DNA of 45,529 nucleotides, taken from Avisuccinivibrio sp964424565 (GTDB taxonomy: Bacteria > Pseudomonadota > Gammaproteobacteria > Enterobacterales > Succinivibrionaceae). Under the pieces are notes generated by a model. The model made no database searches. It was given only the letters and a program-made list of their open reading frames with translations, and had not been told where the DNA came from. Shown in pieces: positions 15,836 to 23,377 of the stretch (the stretch's first letter is position 1; each line of letters opens with the position of its first letter). The DNA lies in the NCBI GenBank assembly GCA_964424565.1, contig CAYRIZ010000011.1, forward strand, positions 1 to 45,529, read 5' to 3'. Both the position numbers and the translations under genes were made by a program.

Positions 15836-16363
15836 TTATTCTACGTAGCGCACGCGGCCTTCACGACGCGGGGCGGCCTTGGGGGTATCAGCAGGATAGC
15901 CCAGGATGCAGAAGCCTATGCCTTCGTAGGTTTTGTCGGTCAGACCGGCCTGTTTCATGATCTCCTGACCCAGTCTGGTCTTTAAGGTTTCGCGGGCGCG
16001 GTGTACCCAGCAGGCACCCAGGCCCAGGCAGGAGGCGGCCAGCATCATATTGCCCATGACCAGAGAGCCGTCATAAACGCGGTTCTTGACGCTTTCATCA
16101 ACCACTACCAGCAGCAGCACCGGAGCACCATAGAAGGGATCGAAAGGAGGATCCCAGCCGCCGATCTCACGATTTAAGGTTGCCAGGCGGTCACGCAGCT
16201 CTTTGTTGGTCACTGCCACAATATAAGGAGACTGCAGTCCCTTGCCGGAGGCAGCATACAGACCTGCTTCAATAACCTGATCAATTTTCTCGCGCTCTAC
16301 CATCTGCGGTGTATATTTGCGCACGCAGCGGCGTGCTTTAATCGCCTCAAGCAAATCGCTCAT
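15836..16363 (-). CDS. Nitroreductase-family FMN oxidoreductase
   Basis: This 175-residue small flavoprotein of the nitroreductase superfamily is a cytoplasmic, usually dimeric, FMN-dependent NAD(P)H oxidoreductase. The N-terminal FMN-phosphate motif (RRCVRKYTPQMVEREKIDQVIEAG) and the C-terminal GIGFCILGYPADTP are typical of the short, single-domain branch common in anaerobes. The family's AASCLGLGACWVHRARE stretch is intact. GGAG lies seven bases before the ATG. The natural substrate is not predictable. It stands alone, convergent with 6S RNA and downstream of the minus-strand MFS gene. Confidence 0.85.
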   Translation of the reverse strand: MSDLLEAIKARRCVRKYTPQMVEREKIDQVIEAGLYAASGKGLQSPYIVAVTNKELRDRLATLNREIGGWDPPFDPFYGAPVLLLVVVDESVKNRVYDGSLVMGNMMLAASCLGLGACWVHRARETLKTRLGQEIMKQAGLTDKTYEGIGFCILGYPADTPKAAPRREGRVRYVE

Positions 16364-16494
16364 AACATTACTCCAATCATATTTGTCAAACCGCCTGCTA
16401 TTTTACCCCACTAAAAGATGTGATTTAGTTAACATCTTCACAATTTTCCAAGCCCTGCCGCAGTGCCCTGCCGCAGGGCAGAATGTACGTATTT

Positions 16495-17697
16495 TCAGGG
16501 GATGGAGACGGCTGCAGGCCGGGCTGCCGGGGCCGGAGCGGCCGCCTTAAAGCGCAGCCTGATCAGGAGCAGGGCCAGCAGCAGGCAGATGCAGGTGCCG
16601 ACAAGAGAGCTGCGGGTATCATGCAGGGCGATAAACACTCCGCACAGCATAGTGCCGCTCATGGTGCCGAAATTGGCGGCAGTCAGAAACAGGCCGTTGG
16701 CAAAATCAGGAGCTTCCGCAGCGGCACTGCAGATCAGGTACTGCCCGGCAATATTGACAAAACCGGCACACAATCCCACCGCCAGCAGAATAATTACCGC
16801 CGCGCCGGCGCTGCGGCCGGTGGCAAAGAGCAGTACATACAACAGCAGCATCAAAGCCGGCAGGGCCACGGTATAAAAACGTCTGTGCCGATCAAACAGC
16901 CGGCCGCCGATCATATTGCCTATGATATTGCTCAGACCGTAGCCGAGCAGCAGCAGGCTGATGTAATCAAAATCAAGGCCGGAGACCTGATGCAGAAAAT
17001 CAGACATGAAGCTGAAGAAACCGAACATGGCTCCGTTGATGCAGACAAAGGCTGCAATGCTCAAAATCAGCACCGGTCTTTTCAGCAGGGACAGCTGCGC
17101 CCCTATCTGCGCCTGATTTCCAGGCTGAGGCTGGATCAGCAGTAAGGTGGCGATCAGTACCAGGGCATTGATCAGCGCAAAGATCCCCATAGCCGCCTCA
17201 TAGGACCAGTGGTGGGTGATCCAGGAAGCCGCCGGCACTCCCAGGACCATGCCGGCGGACACCCCCACAAAGATGCGCGCTATACCGCGGGCCTCATGTC
17301 CCGGCCCGGCTGCCCGGGCCGCCAGGGTAAAGGCCATGGACACATATACAGGATGCAGCAGAGCCGGCAGCGCGCGGGCGATCAGCAGCTGCCAAAACTG
17401 CACGGCAGCCAGCGCGGCCAGATTGCACAGGGCAAACAGGGCCAGGGTGAGCAGCATCAGCCTCCTGCGCTCAAAGCGCGCCAGCAGCAGCGGCATGATC
17501 GGAGCCGCCACGGCCACCATCAGGGCAAAGATGCTCACCACCCAGCCGGCGGTGGGAATGCTGACGGCAAAGCGCTCGGCAATCTGCGGCACAATGCCTA
17601 CCACCCCCATTTCCGTATTGATGATGCCGAATACCCCCAAACTCAAAATCACCATCAGCAAGTTCTGCTGCAGTCTGCTGTGCTCTGCTGCCGCCAT
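16495..17697 (-). CDS. MFS transporter, AraJ/arabinose-efflux-like
   Basis: This 400-residue inner-membrane major facilitator has twelve likely helices. The N-terminal stretch GVFGIINTEMGVVGIVPQIAERF and the loop MPLLLARFERRRLML are typical of the arabinose-efflux/purine-efflux (AraJ, NepI, PbuE-like) branch. The ATG at 17697 is chosen because GGAGGAG precedes it by eight bases; an upstream ATG at 17736 would add 13 residues without a ribosome site. It is divergent from a LysR regulator with a 139-bp gap, the classic layout for a regulator controlling its neighbour. The exported compound is unknown. Confidence 0.85.
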   Translation of the reverse strand: MAAAEHSRLQQNLLMVILSLGVFGIINTEMGVVGIVPQIAERFAVSIPTAGWVVSIFALMVAVAAPIMPLLLARFERRRLMLLTLALFALCNLAALAAVQFWQLLIARALPALLHPVYVSMAFTLAARAAGPGHEARGIARIFVGVSAGMVLGVPAASWITHHWSYEAAMGIFALINALVLIATLLLIQPQPGNQAQIGAQLSLLKRPVLILSIAAFVCINGAMFGFFSFMSDFLHQVSGLDFDYISLLLLGYGLSNIIGNMIGGRLFDRHRRFYTVALPALMLLLYVLLFATGRSAGAAVIILLAVGLCAGFVNIAGQYLICSAAAEAPDFANGLFLTAANFGTMSGTMLCGVFIALHDTRSSLVGTCICLLLALLLIRLRFKAAAPAPAARPAAVSIP

Positions 17698-17781
17698 AAA
17701 TGTATCTCCTCCCCGACTGGGGTTTGCTGTGCTCAATGCCCCTAGATTATGCTGTAACCCTGGACTGCCGCCAAATCGTTT

Positions 17782-17799
17782 ATAATTATTGAAAATTAT
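17782..17799. promoter_or_regulatory. Candidate LysR-type operator in the divergent promoter
   Basis: ATAATT (17782-17787) and AATTAT (17794-17799) form a perfect inverted repeat with a 6-base spacer. It lies between the divergent MFS and LysR genes and fits the T-N11-A symmetry of LysR boxes. TATAAT at 17781-17786 overlaps it and could be the -10 box of the regulator gene, consistent with self-repression. Confidence 0.4.
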
Positions 17800-17836
17800 G
17801 CATATTGGTTATAGTCAGCCCGCCAGGAAAACCGTC

Positions 17837-18754
17837 ATGATCGAACTGCGTCATCTCAAATGCTTTATGGCCATAGCCCGTGAGCGCACCATTACCCGCG
17901 CCGCTGAATCCCTGTATATTTCCCAGCCGGCACTGTCCCGTACCCTGCAGGAACTCGAGGAAGAACTGGGGCAGCCCCTGGTCATTCGCGGCAAACCGCT
18001 TAGTCTGACCCCCAAGGGAGAGCTGTTTTTAAAGAGAGCCGCCACGCTGCTGGAGTATTTTGATCACATGTGTACCGAGATCTCCGCTCCCGCCGCCGAG
18101 CTTTCCGGTACCATCACCCTGGCGGCCGGGGAAAGTCAGGCGGTGGACTTTCTGGCCTCCAGCTTTTTCTCCCTGAAAAAACGCCATCCAGGCATCAACT
18201 TTTCCCTGGTCTCCGGCAATGAGGACACTGTAAGCGATGCTTTGAATTCAGGCATGTGCGATTTCGGGGTTTATATAGGCTCTCCGCACAGTCAGGAATA
18301 CGATCACCTGCTGCTGCCGCATTTTGATACCTGGGGACTGCTGGTGCCGCAGGAGCATCCCCTGGCGGTGAAAAAGGCTGTAACCCCTGCCGATCTGGAA
18401 GGTCTGGAGCTGATCATCTCCACTCAGGCCTGGCGCAATAATGAATTTACCGGCTGGCTGGGACGCAGTCGGCATAAGGTGCAGATCTGCGGCTCCTACA
18501 ATCTGCCCTACAATGGTTTTATCTTTGCCAAAAACTCACACACCTGCATGCTTTCCCTCAACGGCCTCATGCACCTGCATCCCGATGACGGCATGATCTT
18601 CATTCCGCTGCTCCCGGAGATCAGGGTGGATACCTGTTTGTGCTGGCACAGCTCAGTCTATTCCAGTCCGCTGGCTGCAGCCTATATAGCCGAGATCAAG
18701 GCCAGGCTCAATGCTGAGGTCAACGCCGCCCTGCATGAAATCAAAATGCCATAA
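17837..18754 (+). CDS. LysR-family transcriptional regulator
   Basis: This 305-residue LysR-type regulator has a winged helix-turn-helix at residues 1-60 (MIELRHLKCFMAIARERTITRAAESL, then ISQPALSRTLQELEEELG). An effector-binding domain follows from about residue 90 to the end (TITLAAGESQAVDFLASSFF). The ATG at 17837 fits both the family start and AGGA upstream; an earlier ATG at 17789 would add 16 residues. It is divergent from the MFS exporter and probably controls it in response to the exported or a related compound. Length is normal. Confidence 0.88.
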   Translation: MIELRHLKCFMAIARERTITRAAESLYISQPALSRTLQELEEELGQPLVIRGKPLSLTPKGELFLKRAATLLEYFDHMCTEISAPAAELSGTITLAAGESQAVDFLASSFFSLKKRHPGINFSLVSGNEDTVSDALNSGMCDFGVYIGSPHSQEYDHLLLPHFDTWGLLVPQEHPLAVKKAVTPADLEGLELIISTQAWRNNEFTGWLGRSRHKVQICGSYNLPYNGFIFAKNSHTCMLSLNGLMHLHPDDGMIFIPLLPEIRVDTCLCWHSSVYSSPLAAAYIAEIKARLNAEVNAALHEIKMP

Positions 18755-18817
18755 CAGGCAGCAGAAAGCCGCAGGCCGGCAGACTGCATGAAGGTGAGAA
18801 GTAAGCTGGGGAACTCT

Positions 18818-19009
18818 ACTTTAGGGATAAGAAAATCCTGATAAACCCACTTCCGGCAAGGGGTTGAAGCTCTTTGCAAACCTGTGCTTTGGAAGATTGC
18901 GCCAAGCAGGAGATTTACTGCAAAGAAACACCTACAGCTTATTGCAGATAATGGCTGCCATACCCCCTTGCTGTAAGTGGGTTTAACCGGGAAATTTAAT
19001 CCCTAAAGT
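18818..19009. repeat. 192-bp palindromic repeat element with terminal inverted repeats
   Basis: The element begins ACTTTAGGGAT (18818-18828) and ends with the exact inverse ATCCCTAAAGT (18999-19009). Inside each end lies an inverted copy of a second word: the AACCCCTTGC core at 18843-18865 (read on the minus strand) and at 18962-18984. Closer in, CTTTGCA and TGCAAAG are again inverted. No ORF fills it. The design is that of a MITE or a paired REP/BIME-like unit. The core also occurs at window positions 1-23. No clear target-site duplication is visible. Confidence 0.65.
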
Positions 19010-19095
19010 CAAAGCGGGGAAGAAAAGAAAAGCGGCAGCGCAGAGGCAGGTGCCTCCTTAAGACAGCAGAGGCGGATCAGATCTGCCTCCCCTAT

Positions 19096-19127
19096 GGCTG
19101 CAGATCACAAGGATCTGCAGCCTTTTT
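19096..19127 (+). terminator. Strong terminator hairpin between LysR and GGGtGRT genes
   Basis: GGCTGCAGATC (19096-19106) pairs perfectly with GATCTGCAGCC (19112-19122), followed by TTTTT on the plus strand. It stops transcription coming from the LysR side. The minus-strand GGGtGRT gene ends 21 bp away and may use the same stem, though there is no T-tract in that direction. Two smaller hairpins (about 19053-19066 and 19070-19088) precede it. Confidence 0.7.
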
Positions 19128-19147
19128 GCCTGAAAAGCTTTAAAAAA

Positions 19148-20152
19148 TTACTTGTTTAAAGCCTCAGCCACGGATACGGCAATAGCCACGGTGGCACCTA
19201 CCATAGGGTTGTTGCCCATACCGAGGAAGCCCATCATCTCCACGTGAGCCGGCACGGAGGAAGAACCGGCGAACTGAGCGTCGGAGTGCATACGGCCCAT
19301 GGTGTCAGTCATGCCGTAGGAGGCAGGACCGGCAGCCATGTTGTCCGGATGCAGGGTACGGCCGGTACCGCCGCCGGAGGCTACGGAGAAGTACTTCTTG
19401 CCCTGCTCGACACACTCTTTCTTGTAGGTGCCGGCAACCGGGTGCTGGAAGCGGGTAGGATTGGTGGAGTTGCCGGTGATGGAAACGTCAACACCCTCGC
19501 TGTGCATGATGGCTACGCCTTCACGCACGTCGTCGGCGCCGTAGCAGCGCACGGCAGCACGCTCGCCCTTGGAGTAAGGGATTTCCTTCACGATCTTGAG
19601 CTCACCGGTGTAGTAGTCGAACTGAGTCTGCACATAGGTGAAGCCGTTGATGCGGGAAATGATCTGAGCGGCGTCCTTGCCCAGACCGTTTAAGATCACG
19701 CGCAGCGGAACCTTGCGGGCCTTGTTGGCATTGCGCACTATACCAATGGCGCCTTCAGCGGCGGCAAAGGACTCGTGACCGGCGAGGAAGCAGAAGCACT
19801 TGGTCTCATCGCGCAGCAGCATGGCGCCCAGATTGCCGTGGCCCAGGCCGACCTTGCGGTCTTCGGCTACGGAGCCGGGAATGCAGAAGGCCTGCAGACC
19901 AATACCAATGGCTTCGGCAGCCTCAGCGGCGGTCTTGGTGCCCTTCTTTAAGGCAATGGCAGCGCCTACGGTGTAGGCCCAGCAGGCATTCTCAAAGGCG
20001 ATGGGCTGAATCTCACGCACCTTCTCATAAGGATTGATGCCGTAGCTCTTGCACAGCTCCAAAGCAGCCTCGACGGACTCAATGCCGTACTCGCTTAAGG
20101 CCTTGTTTACTTTATCAATACGACGCTCGTAGCTTTCAAATAATGATGCCAT
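19148..20152 (-). CDS. GGGtGRT protein (uncharacterised partner of a NifU-like scaffold)
   Basis: This 334-residue protein matches the family named for its GGGtGRT motif, seen here as ASGGGTGRTLHPDN near residue 270. The motif is followed by the highly conserved MTDTMGRMHSDAQFAG and FLGMGNNPMVGATVAIAV. Other conserved blocks are GLGHGNLGAMLLRDETKCFCFLAGHE and SITGNSTNPTRF. The family is common in strict anaerobes, nearly always beside a NifU-like gene as here, with a 10-bp gap. Its chemistry is not established; a role in iron-sulfur or glycyl-radical-type metabolism is only inferred from the partner. AGAGG precedes the ATG. It is cytoplasmic with no membrane segment. Confidence 0.85.
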   Translation of the reverse strand: MASLFESYERRIDKVNKALSEYGIESVEAALELCKSYGINPYEKVREIQPIAFENACWAYTVGAAIALKKGTKTAAEAAEAIGIGLQAFCIPGSVAEDRKVGLGHGNLGAMLLRDETKCFCFLAGHESFAAAEGAIGIVRNANKARKVPLRVILNGLGKDAAQIISRINGFTYVQTQFDYYTGELKIVKEIPYSKGERAAVRCYGADDVREGVAIMHSEGVDVSITGNSTNPTRFQHPVAGTYKKECVEQGKKYFSVASGGGTGRTLHPDNMAAGPASYGMTDTMGRMHSDAQFAGSSSVPAHVEMMGFLGMGNNPMVGATVAIAVSVAEALNK

Positions 20153-20162
20153 GATTTACCTC

Positions 20163-20861
20163 TTACTCATGTCTGGGGTCAATGTACTTGGCCGCATTAT
20201 CAAACTGGCCGTAGTGACCGCGGATCTTGGCGATGGCGTCAGCACCCTTCATGTCAGGGTTGGCCTTTAAGGTATCAATAAGCTTGCCTAAGTTTACAAA
20301 CTCGTAGCCGATGATTTCATTGTTCTCATTCAGGGCCAGACGAGTGACATAACCTTCGGTCAGTTCGAGGTAACGGGCACCCTTGGCTTTGGTGCCGAAC
20401 ATGGTGCCGACCTGGCTTCTTAAGGTCTTGCCCAGATCTTCAAGGGAGGCACCAACAGGAAGACCGTCTTCGGAGAAGGCAGTCTGGGTACGGCCGTAGA
20501 CGATCTGCAGGAACAGTTCGCGCATGGCGGTATTGATGGCATCGCATACCAGGTCGGTATTTAAGGCCTCCAGTATGGTCTTGCCGGGGAGGATTTCAGA
20601 GGCCATGGCTGCAGAGTGGGTCATGCCGGTGCAGCCGAGGGTCTCAACCAGGCACTCTTCGATAATGCCGTTCTTGACGTTCAGGGTCAGCTTGCAGGCA
20701 CCCTGCTGCGGGGCACACCAGCCCACACCATGAGTTAAACCGCTGATATCCTTAATCTCTTTGGCTTGAACCCACTTGCCCTCTTCAGGGATAGGAGCAG
20801 GACCGTGATATGCACCCTTGGTAACAGGGCACATCTGCTCTACTTCTTTTGAATAGATCAT
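20163..20861 (-). CDS. NifU/IscU-like iron-sulfur scaffold protein paired with GGGtGRT
   Basis: This 232-residue protein has an IscU/NifU N-terminal-type fold. Candidate cluster ligands include Cys in GWCAPQQGACKLTL, the conserved LVETLGCTGMTHSAAMASEI, and NTDLVCDAINTAM. It is longer than IscU (about 128 residues), with a C-terminal extension from about residue 130 found only in the GGGtGRT-linked branch. It is first in a two-gene operon with GGGtGRT. A 184-nt leader with an unusual conserved element precedes it, and an extended -10 box (TGCTATAAT) lies at 21052-21060. AGGT upstream of the ATG is a weak ribosome site. The scaffold role is by family; the client protein is unknown. Confidence 0.82.
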   Translation of the reverse strand: MIYSKEVEQMCPVTKGAYHGPAPIPEEGKWVQAKEIKDISGLTHGVGWCAPQQGACKLTLNVKNGIIEECLVETLGCTGMTHSAAMASEILPGKTILEALNTDLVCDAINTAMRELFLQIVYGRTQTAFSEDGLPVGASLEDLGKTLRSQVGTMFGTKAKGARYLELTEGYVTRLALNENNEIIGYEFVNLGKLIDTLKANPDMKGADAIAKIRGHYGQFDNAAKYIDPRHE

Positions 20862-20903
20862 TGGTGGTACCTAATTGCTTTAATTATTAATTATTGTAGT
20901 TTT

Positions 20904-20922
20904 ACGGCAGTAGTCCTGCCGT
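20904..20922 (-). other. Hairpin in the NifU-like leader
   Basis: ACGGCAG (20904-20910) and CTGCCGT (20916-20922) pair perfectly around a 5-base loop. On the minus-strand transcript the loop region reads GCAGGACTACTGC, so it displays another GGA. It sits about 43 nt before the start codon and could control ribosome access. Confidence 0.4.
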
Positions 20923-20956
20923 CCTTGCATATGCTTTAAACAAGCACCGGGCACAG

Positions 20957-21043
20957 TGACACTCCCCCGCTTCGTTCCACTGCAGCCTCTTTTGAGGTCC
21001 TGCACTGTGTCCACGGGCACAGGAGAAATGTTCTGCCCTCTGT
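20957..21043 (-). promoter_or_regulatory. Conserved leader element, copy A (NifU-like operon)
   Basis: The transcript read on the minus strand starts near 21043 with ACAGAGGGCAG. It then has CGTGGACA, GTGCAGGACCTC, a 4-bp GAGG hairpin, CTGCAG, TGGA, GAA, CGGG and GGGAGTGTCA. These blocks occur in the same order in the crp leader at 21434-21540. A stem GCAG/CTGC with a bulged GA encloses the CCTC/GAGG hairpin. An outer pairing of GACAC with GTGTC can close a junction. I do not recognise it as a known riboswitch class. Confidence 0.6.
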
Positions 21044-21051
21044 GATTGTAC

Positions 21052-21060
21052 ATTATAGCA
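21052..21060 (-). promoter_or_regulatory. Extended -10 promoter of the NifU-like operon
   Basis: On the minus strand TGCTATAAT is a perfect extended -10 element, placing the transcription start at about 21043-21045. No good -35 hexamer is seen at the usual spacing, which fits an extended -10 or activator-dependent promoter. Confidence 0.55.
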
Positions 21061-21433
21061 AAAATACCTGCGCGGGCACGGTCAGATCCCTTTGCTGCTG
21101 CCCTGATGCTGCCGCCGGGCCGGTGCGGAAGCGTGATCTTCACCCTGTTGCTGCACCAGAGCAGGCAGCGCACCGGCAGTGCGCAAAAGACTTCAAACCC
21201 CATGGGATTATCTGCTATGATGATACACGTTCGCTTGTGCGTGCAGATTTTGCAGCCTGCACGGCGAAATTTCGGATCTTTGTTATGCCCTGCATCATGA
21301 CTGCGGCAGTAAGCCCGCGGCAGATGATTTGAAATTGGAATTAACCGGATGCGGCACAAAGTCCGCCGGCTGCAGCGCCGGACCTGCTCCTGTCTGCGGC
21401 AGATGTGTGTGCGGCGCAGTAAGTAAGCAGAAA

Positions 21434-21540
21434 ACAGGGCAGCACATGCCCGCATCCAGGCTCGTGGACATCGTGCAGGACCTCCAGAGAGGCTCTGCTG
21501 TGGATGAAACGGGCATCTCCCGCCCCTGGCGGGAGTGTCA
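21434..21540 (+). promoter_or_regulatory. Conserved leader element, copy B (crp)
   Basis: It begins ACAGGGCAGCACAT at 21434, then CGTGGACA, GTGCAGGACCTC, CAGA, GAGGC, CTGCTGTGGA, GAAA, CGGGCA and, after a CTCCCGCC/GGCGGGAG hairpin, GGGAGTGTCA ending at 21540. It is homologous to copy A on the opposite strand and to copy C at 28339-28445. It lies in the 5' leader of crp, 81 bp before the start codon. Confidence 0.6.
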
Positions 21541-21621
21541 ACAAAGGCTCCAGTCTCCGGACAGTTTCAAGCGGATCCCTGGGGAGAATCCTCTTGAGTA
21601 AAAGCATTAAGGCGATAAAAA

Positions 21622-22269
21622 ATGAGCACTTCCATGATTAAATCGGCCTCGACTGATAGTACTATCAGCTGGTTCATCAGCCAATGCCACATTCACAAGT
21701 ATCCTGCCAAGAGCAATATCATCCATGCCGGCGAAAAAGCCGAAACCCTCTATTATGTAGTCAAAGGTTCGGCCGTGGTGCTGATCAAGGATCCTGACGG
21801 CCGCGAAATGATCCTGACCTATTTAAATCAGGGAGATTTCATAGGCGAGGTTGGTCTGTTTGACCAGAGCGACAATCCCACCCGCTCGGCCTGGGTGCGC
21901 GCCAAGGTGCAGTGTGAGGTGGCTGAGGTTTCCTACAGCAAGTTCAAGCAGCTGGTGCAGGTCAATCCGGAAATCTTAATGCGTCTGTCTGCCCAGCTGG
22001 CCCGTCGTCTGGCTTCCACCTCCAGCAAGGTAGGCAATCTGGCCTTCCTGGATGTGTCCGGCCGCATCTACAATACCCTGCGCAGTCTGGCGCATCAGCC
22101 TGAAGCCATGACCCATCCCGACGGCATGCAGATTAAGATCACCCGTCAGGAAATAGGTCAGATTGTGGGCTGCTCACGCGAGACTGTAGGCCGTATCCTG
22201 AAGATGATGGAAGAAAATCATCTTATTTCTGCCCACGGCAAAACCATAGTGGTTTTCGGCACCCGTTAA
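21622..22269 (+). CDS. crp: cAMP receptor protein (catabolite activator)
   Basis: This 215-residue global regulator of carbon use is very close to E. coli CRP throughout. The cAMP pocket is intact (GEVGLF and TRSAWVRAK). The DNA-recognition helix is identical to the E. coli one (TRQEIGQIVGCSRETVGRIL), so TGTGA-N6-TCACA sites are expected. AAGG lies nine bases before the ATG. It is followed after 9 bp by fabA, an unusual partner, and preceded by a 188-nt leader with the conserved element described at 21434. It is divergent from the NifU-like operon. Confidence 0.95.
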   Translation: MSTSMIKSASTDSTISWFISQCHIHKYPAKSNIIHAGEKAETLYYVVKGSAVVLIKDPDGREMILTYLNQGDFIGEVGLFDQSDNPTRSAWVRAKVQCEVAEVSYSKFKQLVQVNPEILMRLSAQLARRLASTSSKVGNLAFLDVSGRIYNTLRSLAHQPEAMTHPDGMQIKITRQEIGQIVGCSRETVGRILKMMEENHLISAHGKTIVVFGTR

Positions 22270-22278
22270 GGAGTAAAC

Positions 22279-22806
22279 ATGTCTTCATTATTAGAGCGCG
22301 GAGTTCATTCTTTTTCCCGTGAAGATCTGCTGGCCTGCTCACGCGGTGAGCTTTTCGGGCCGGGCAATTCACAGCTGCCGGCTCCGAACATGCTGATGTT
22401 CGACCGCATTACCGATATCAGGGCTGACGGCGGCGCTGCCGGCCTGGGCCAGATCACCGCCGAGCTGGATATCAATCCCGATCTGTGGTTCTTTGCCTGC
22501 CACTTCCCCGGCGATCCGGTGATGCCTGGCTGTCTGGGCCTGGATGCCATGTGGCAGCTGGTAGGCTTTTTCCTGGGCTGGCGCGGCGGTCCGGGCAAAG
22601 GCAGAGCCCTGGGCGTAGGCCGGGTCAAATTCAAGGGAGAAGTGCTCTCTGATACCAAACTGGTGCGCTATGTCATAGATATCAAGCGCATTGTGGAGCG
22701 CGGTTCGCTCATCATGGGCGTGGCTGACGGCAAGGTCTTTGCCGACGGCCGGCAGATCTATACTGCAGAAGATCTGCAGGTGGGTCTGATCCCTTCAGCC
22801 AAATAA
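22279..22806 (+). CDS. fabA: 3-hydroxydecanoyl-ACP dehydratase/isomerase
   Basis: This 175-residue cytoplasmic enzyme dehydrates 3-hydroxydecanoyl-ACP and isomerises the product to cis-3-decenoyl-ACP, the entry to anaerobic unsaturated fatty acid synthesis. The active-site residues are visible as His75 (FFACHFPGDPVMPG) and Asp89 (CLGLDAMWQLVGF). QLPAPNMLMFDR and GKGRALGVG are family hallmarks. AAGGAG sits seven bases before the ATG. It starts 9 bp after crp, so the two are co-transcribed and a strong terminator follows. The pairing would tie membrane fluidity to crp expression; whether this has meaning is open. Confidence 0.95.
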   Translation: MSSLLERGVHSFSREDLLACSRGELFGPGNSQLPAPNMLMFDRITDIRADGGAAGLGQITAELDINPDLWFFACHFPGDPVMPGCLGLDAMWQLVGFFLGWRGGPGKGRALGVGRVKFKGEVLSDTKLVRYVIDIKRIVERGSLIMGVADGKVFADGRQIYTAEDLQVGLIPSAK

Positions 22807-22850
22807 GCCTGCGCCTTATCCTGCCGGCTCATCATCTGCTGAGCCAAAAT

Positions 22851-22903
22851 GGCAGCCCCCTGCACCACCATAATCCAGGGCAGCGGGGCTGCCTTGATTT
22901 TTT
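22851..22903 (+). terminator. Intrinsic terminator of crp-fabA
   Basis: GGCAGCCCC (22851-22859) pairs with GGGGCTGCC (22885-22893). The 25-base loop can itself pair further (CCCTG with CAGGG). A T-rich tract with six Ts ends at 22903. It is 45 bp after the fabA stop. Confidence 0.8.
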
Positions 22904-23377
22904 ATGATCATTGAATTATCCTGAAATGATCTTACGACTTTCCACCTGCCCTGCCGCCTCAATGCCGCCGGCCGGCCGCAAATAAAGCAAATACACTGTT
23001 TTCAGCCGCTGTATTAATTCCTTTTCCCTCCTTTTACTCTGCCTTAGTTAGCATACATTAACTGCACCATCCTTGATTTATTCAGAGTTTTTGCATGTAA
23101 AATTGACCAGTATTTAATTTTTACACTGTATTAATTAATAACTGCGAACTTTCTCACAATATCAGGGCAAGAAAGTTTTCAGCAGCTCTTTATTTATTTA
23201 ATCTGCATAAATCAGAGATAGCAGATCTCATCTAGCCTGAGGGACCTCCCCTATATGACTTAACCGTCTTCCTGTCATCTGATGAAAACCAAGCTGCAGC
23301 CGCAGTGTTTGCCCTGCAGATCATGCTGGTTTACTTACCCCTCTTTTTGCGGCCGTACTGACCGCTAAGGAAAAACC
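22904..23377. other. Gene-free region upstream of the Cys-rich protein
   Basis: No supported gene is present. The stretch is AT-rich in 22980-23220. A candidate hairpin is formed by AACTTTC and GAAAGTT around 23147-23176. The last 150 bp should hold the promoter and leader of the gene at 23378; a GAGGGACCTC word near 23239 is a possible small stem. Confidence 0.35.

Noticed and set aside
21042..21601. Several overlapping ORFs of 70-190 codons in the crp/NifU-like intergenic region
   Set aside because: They lie across the predicted leaders and promoter, lack ribosome sites and are Cys/Pro/Arg-rich, as expected of non-coding GC-rich DNA.
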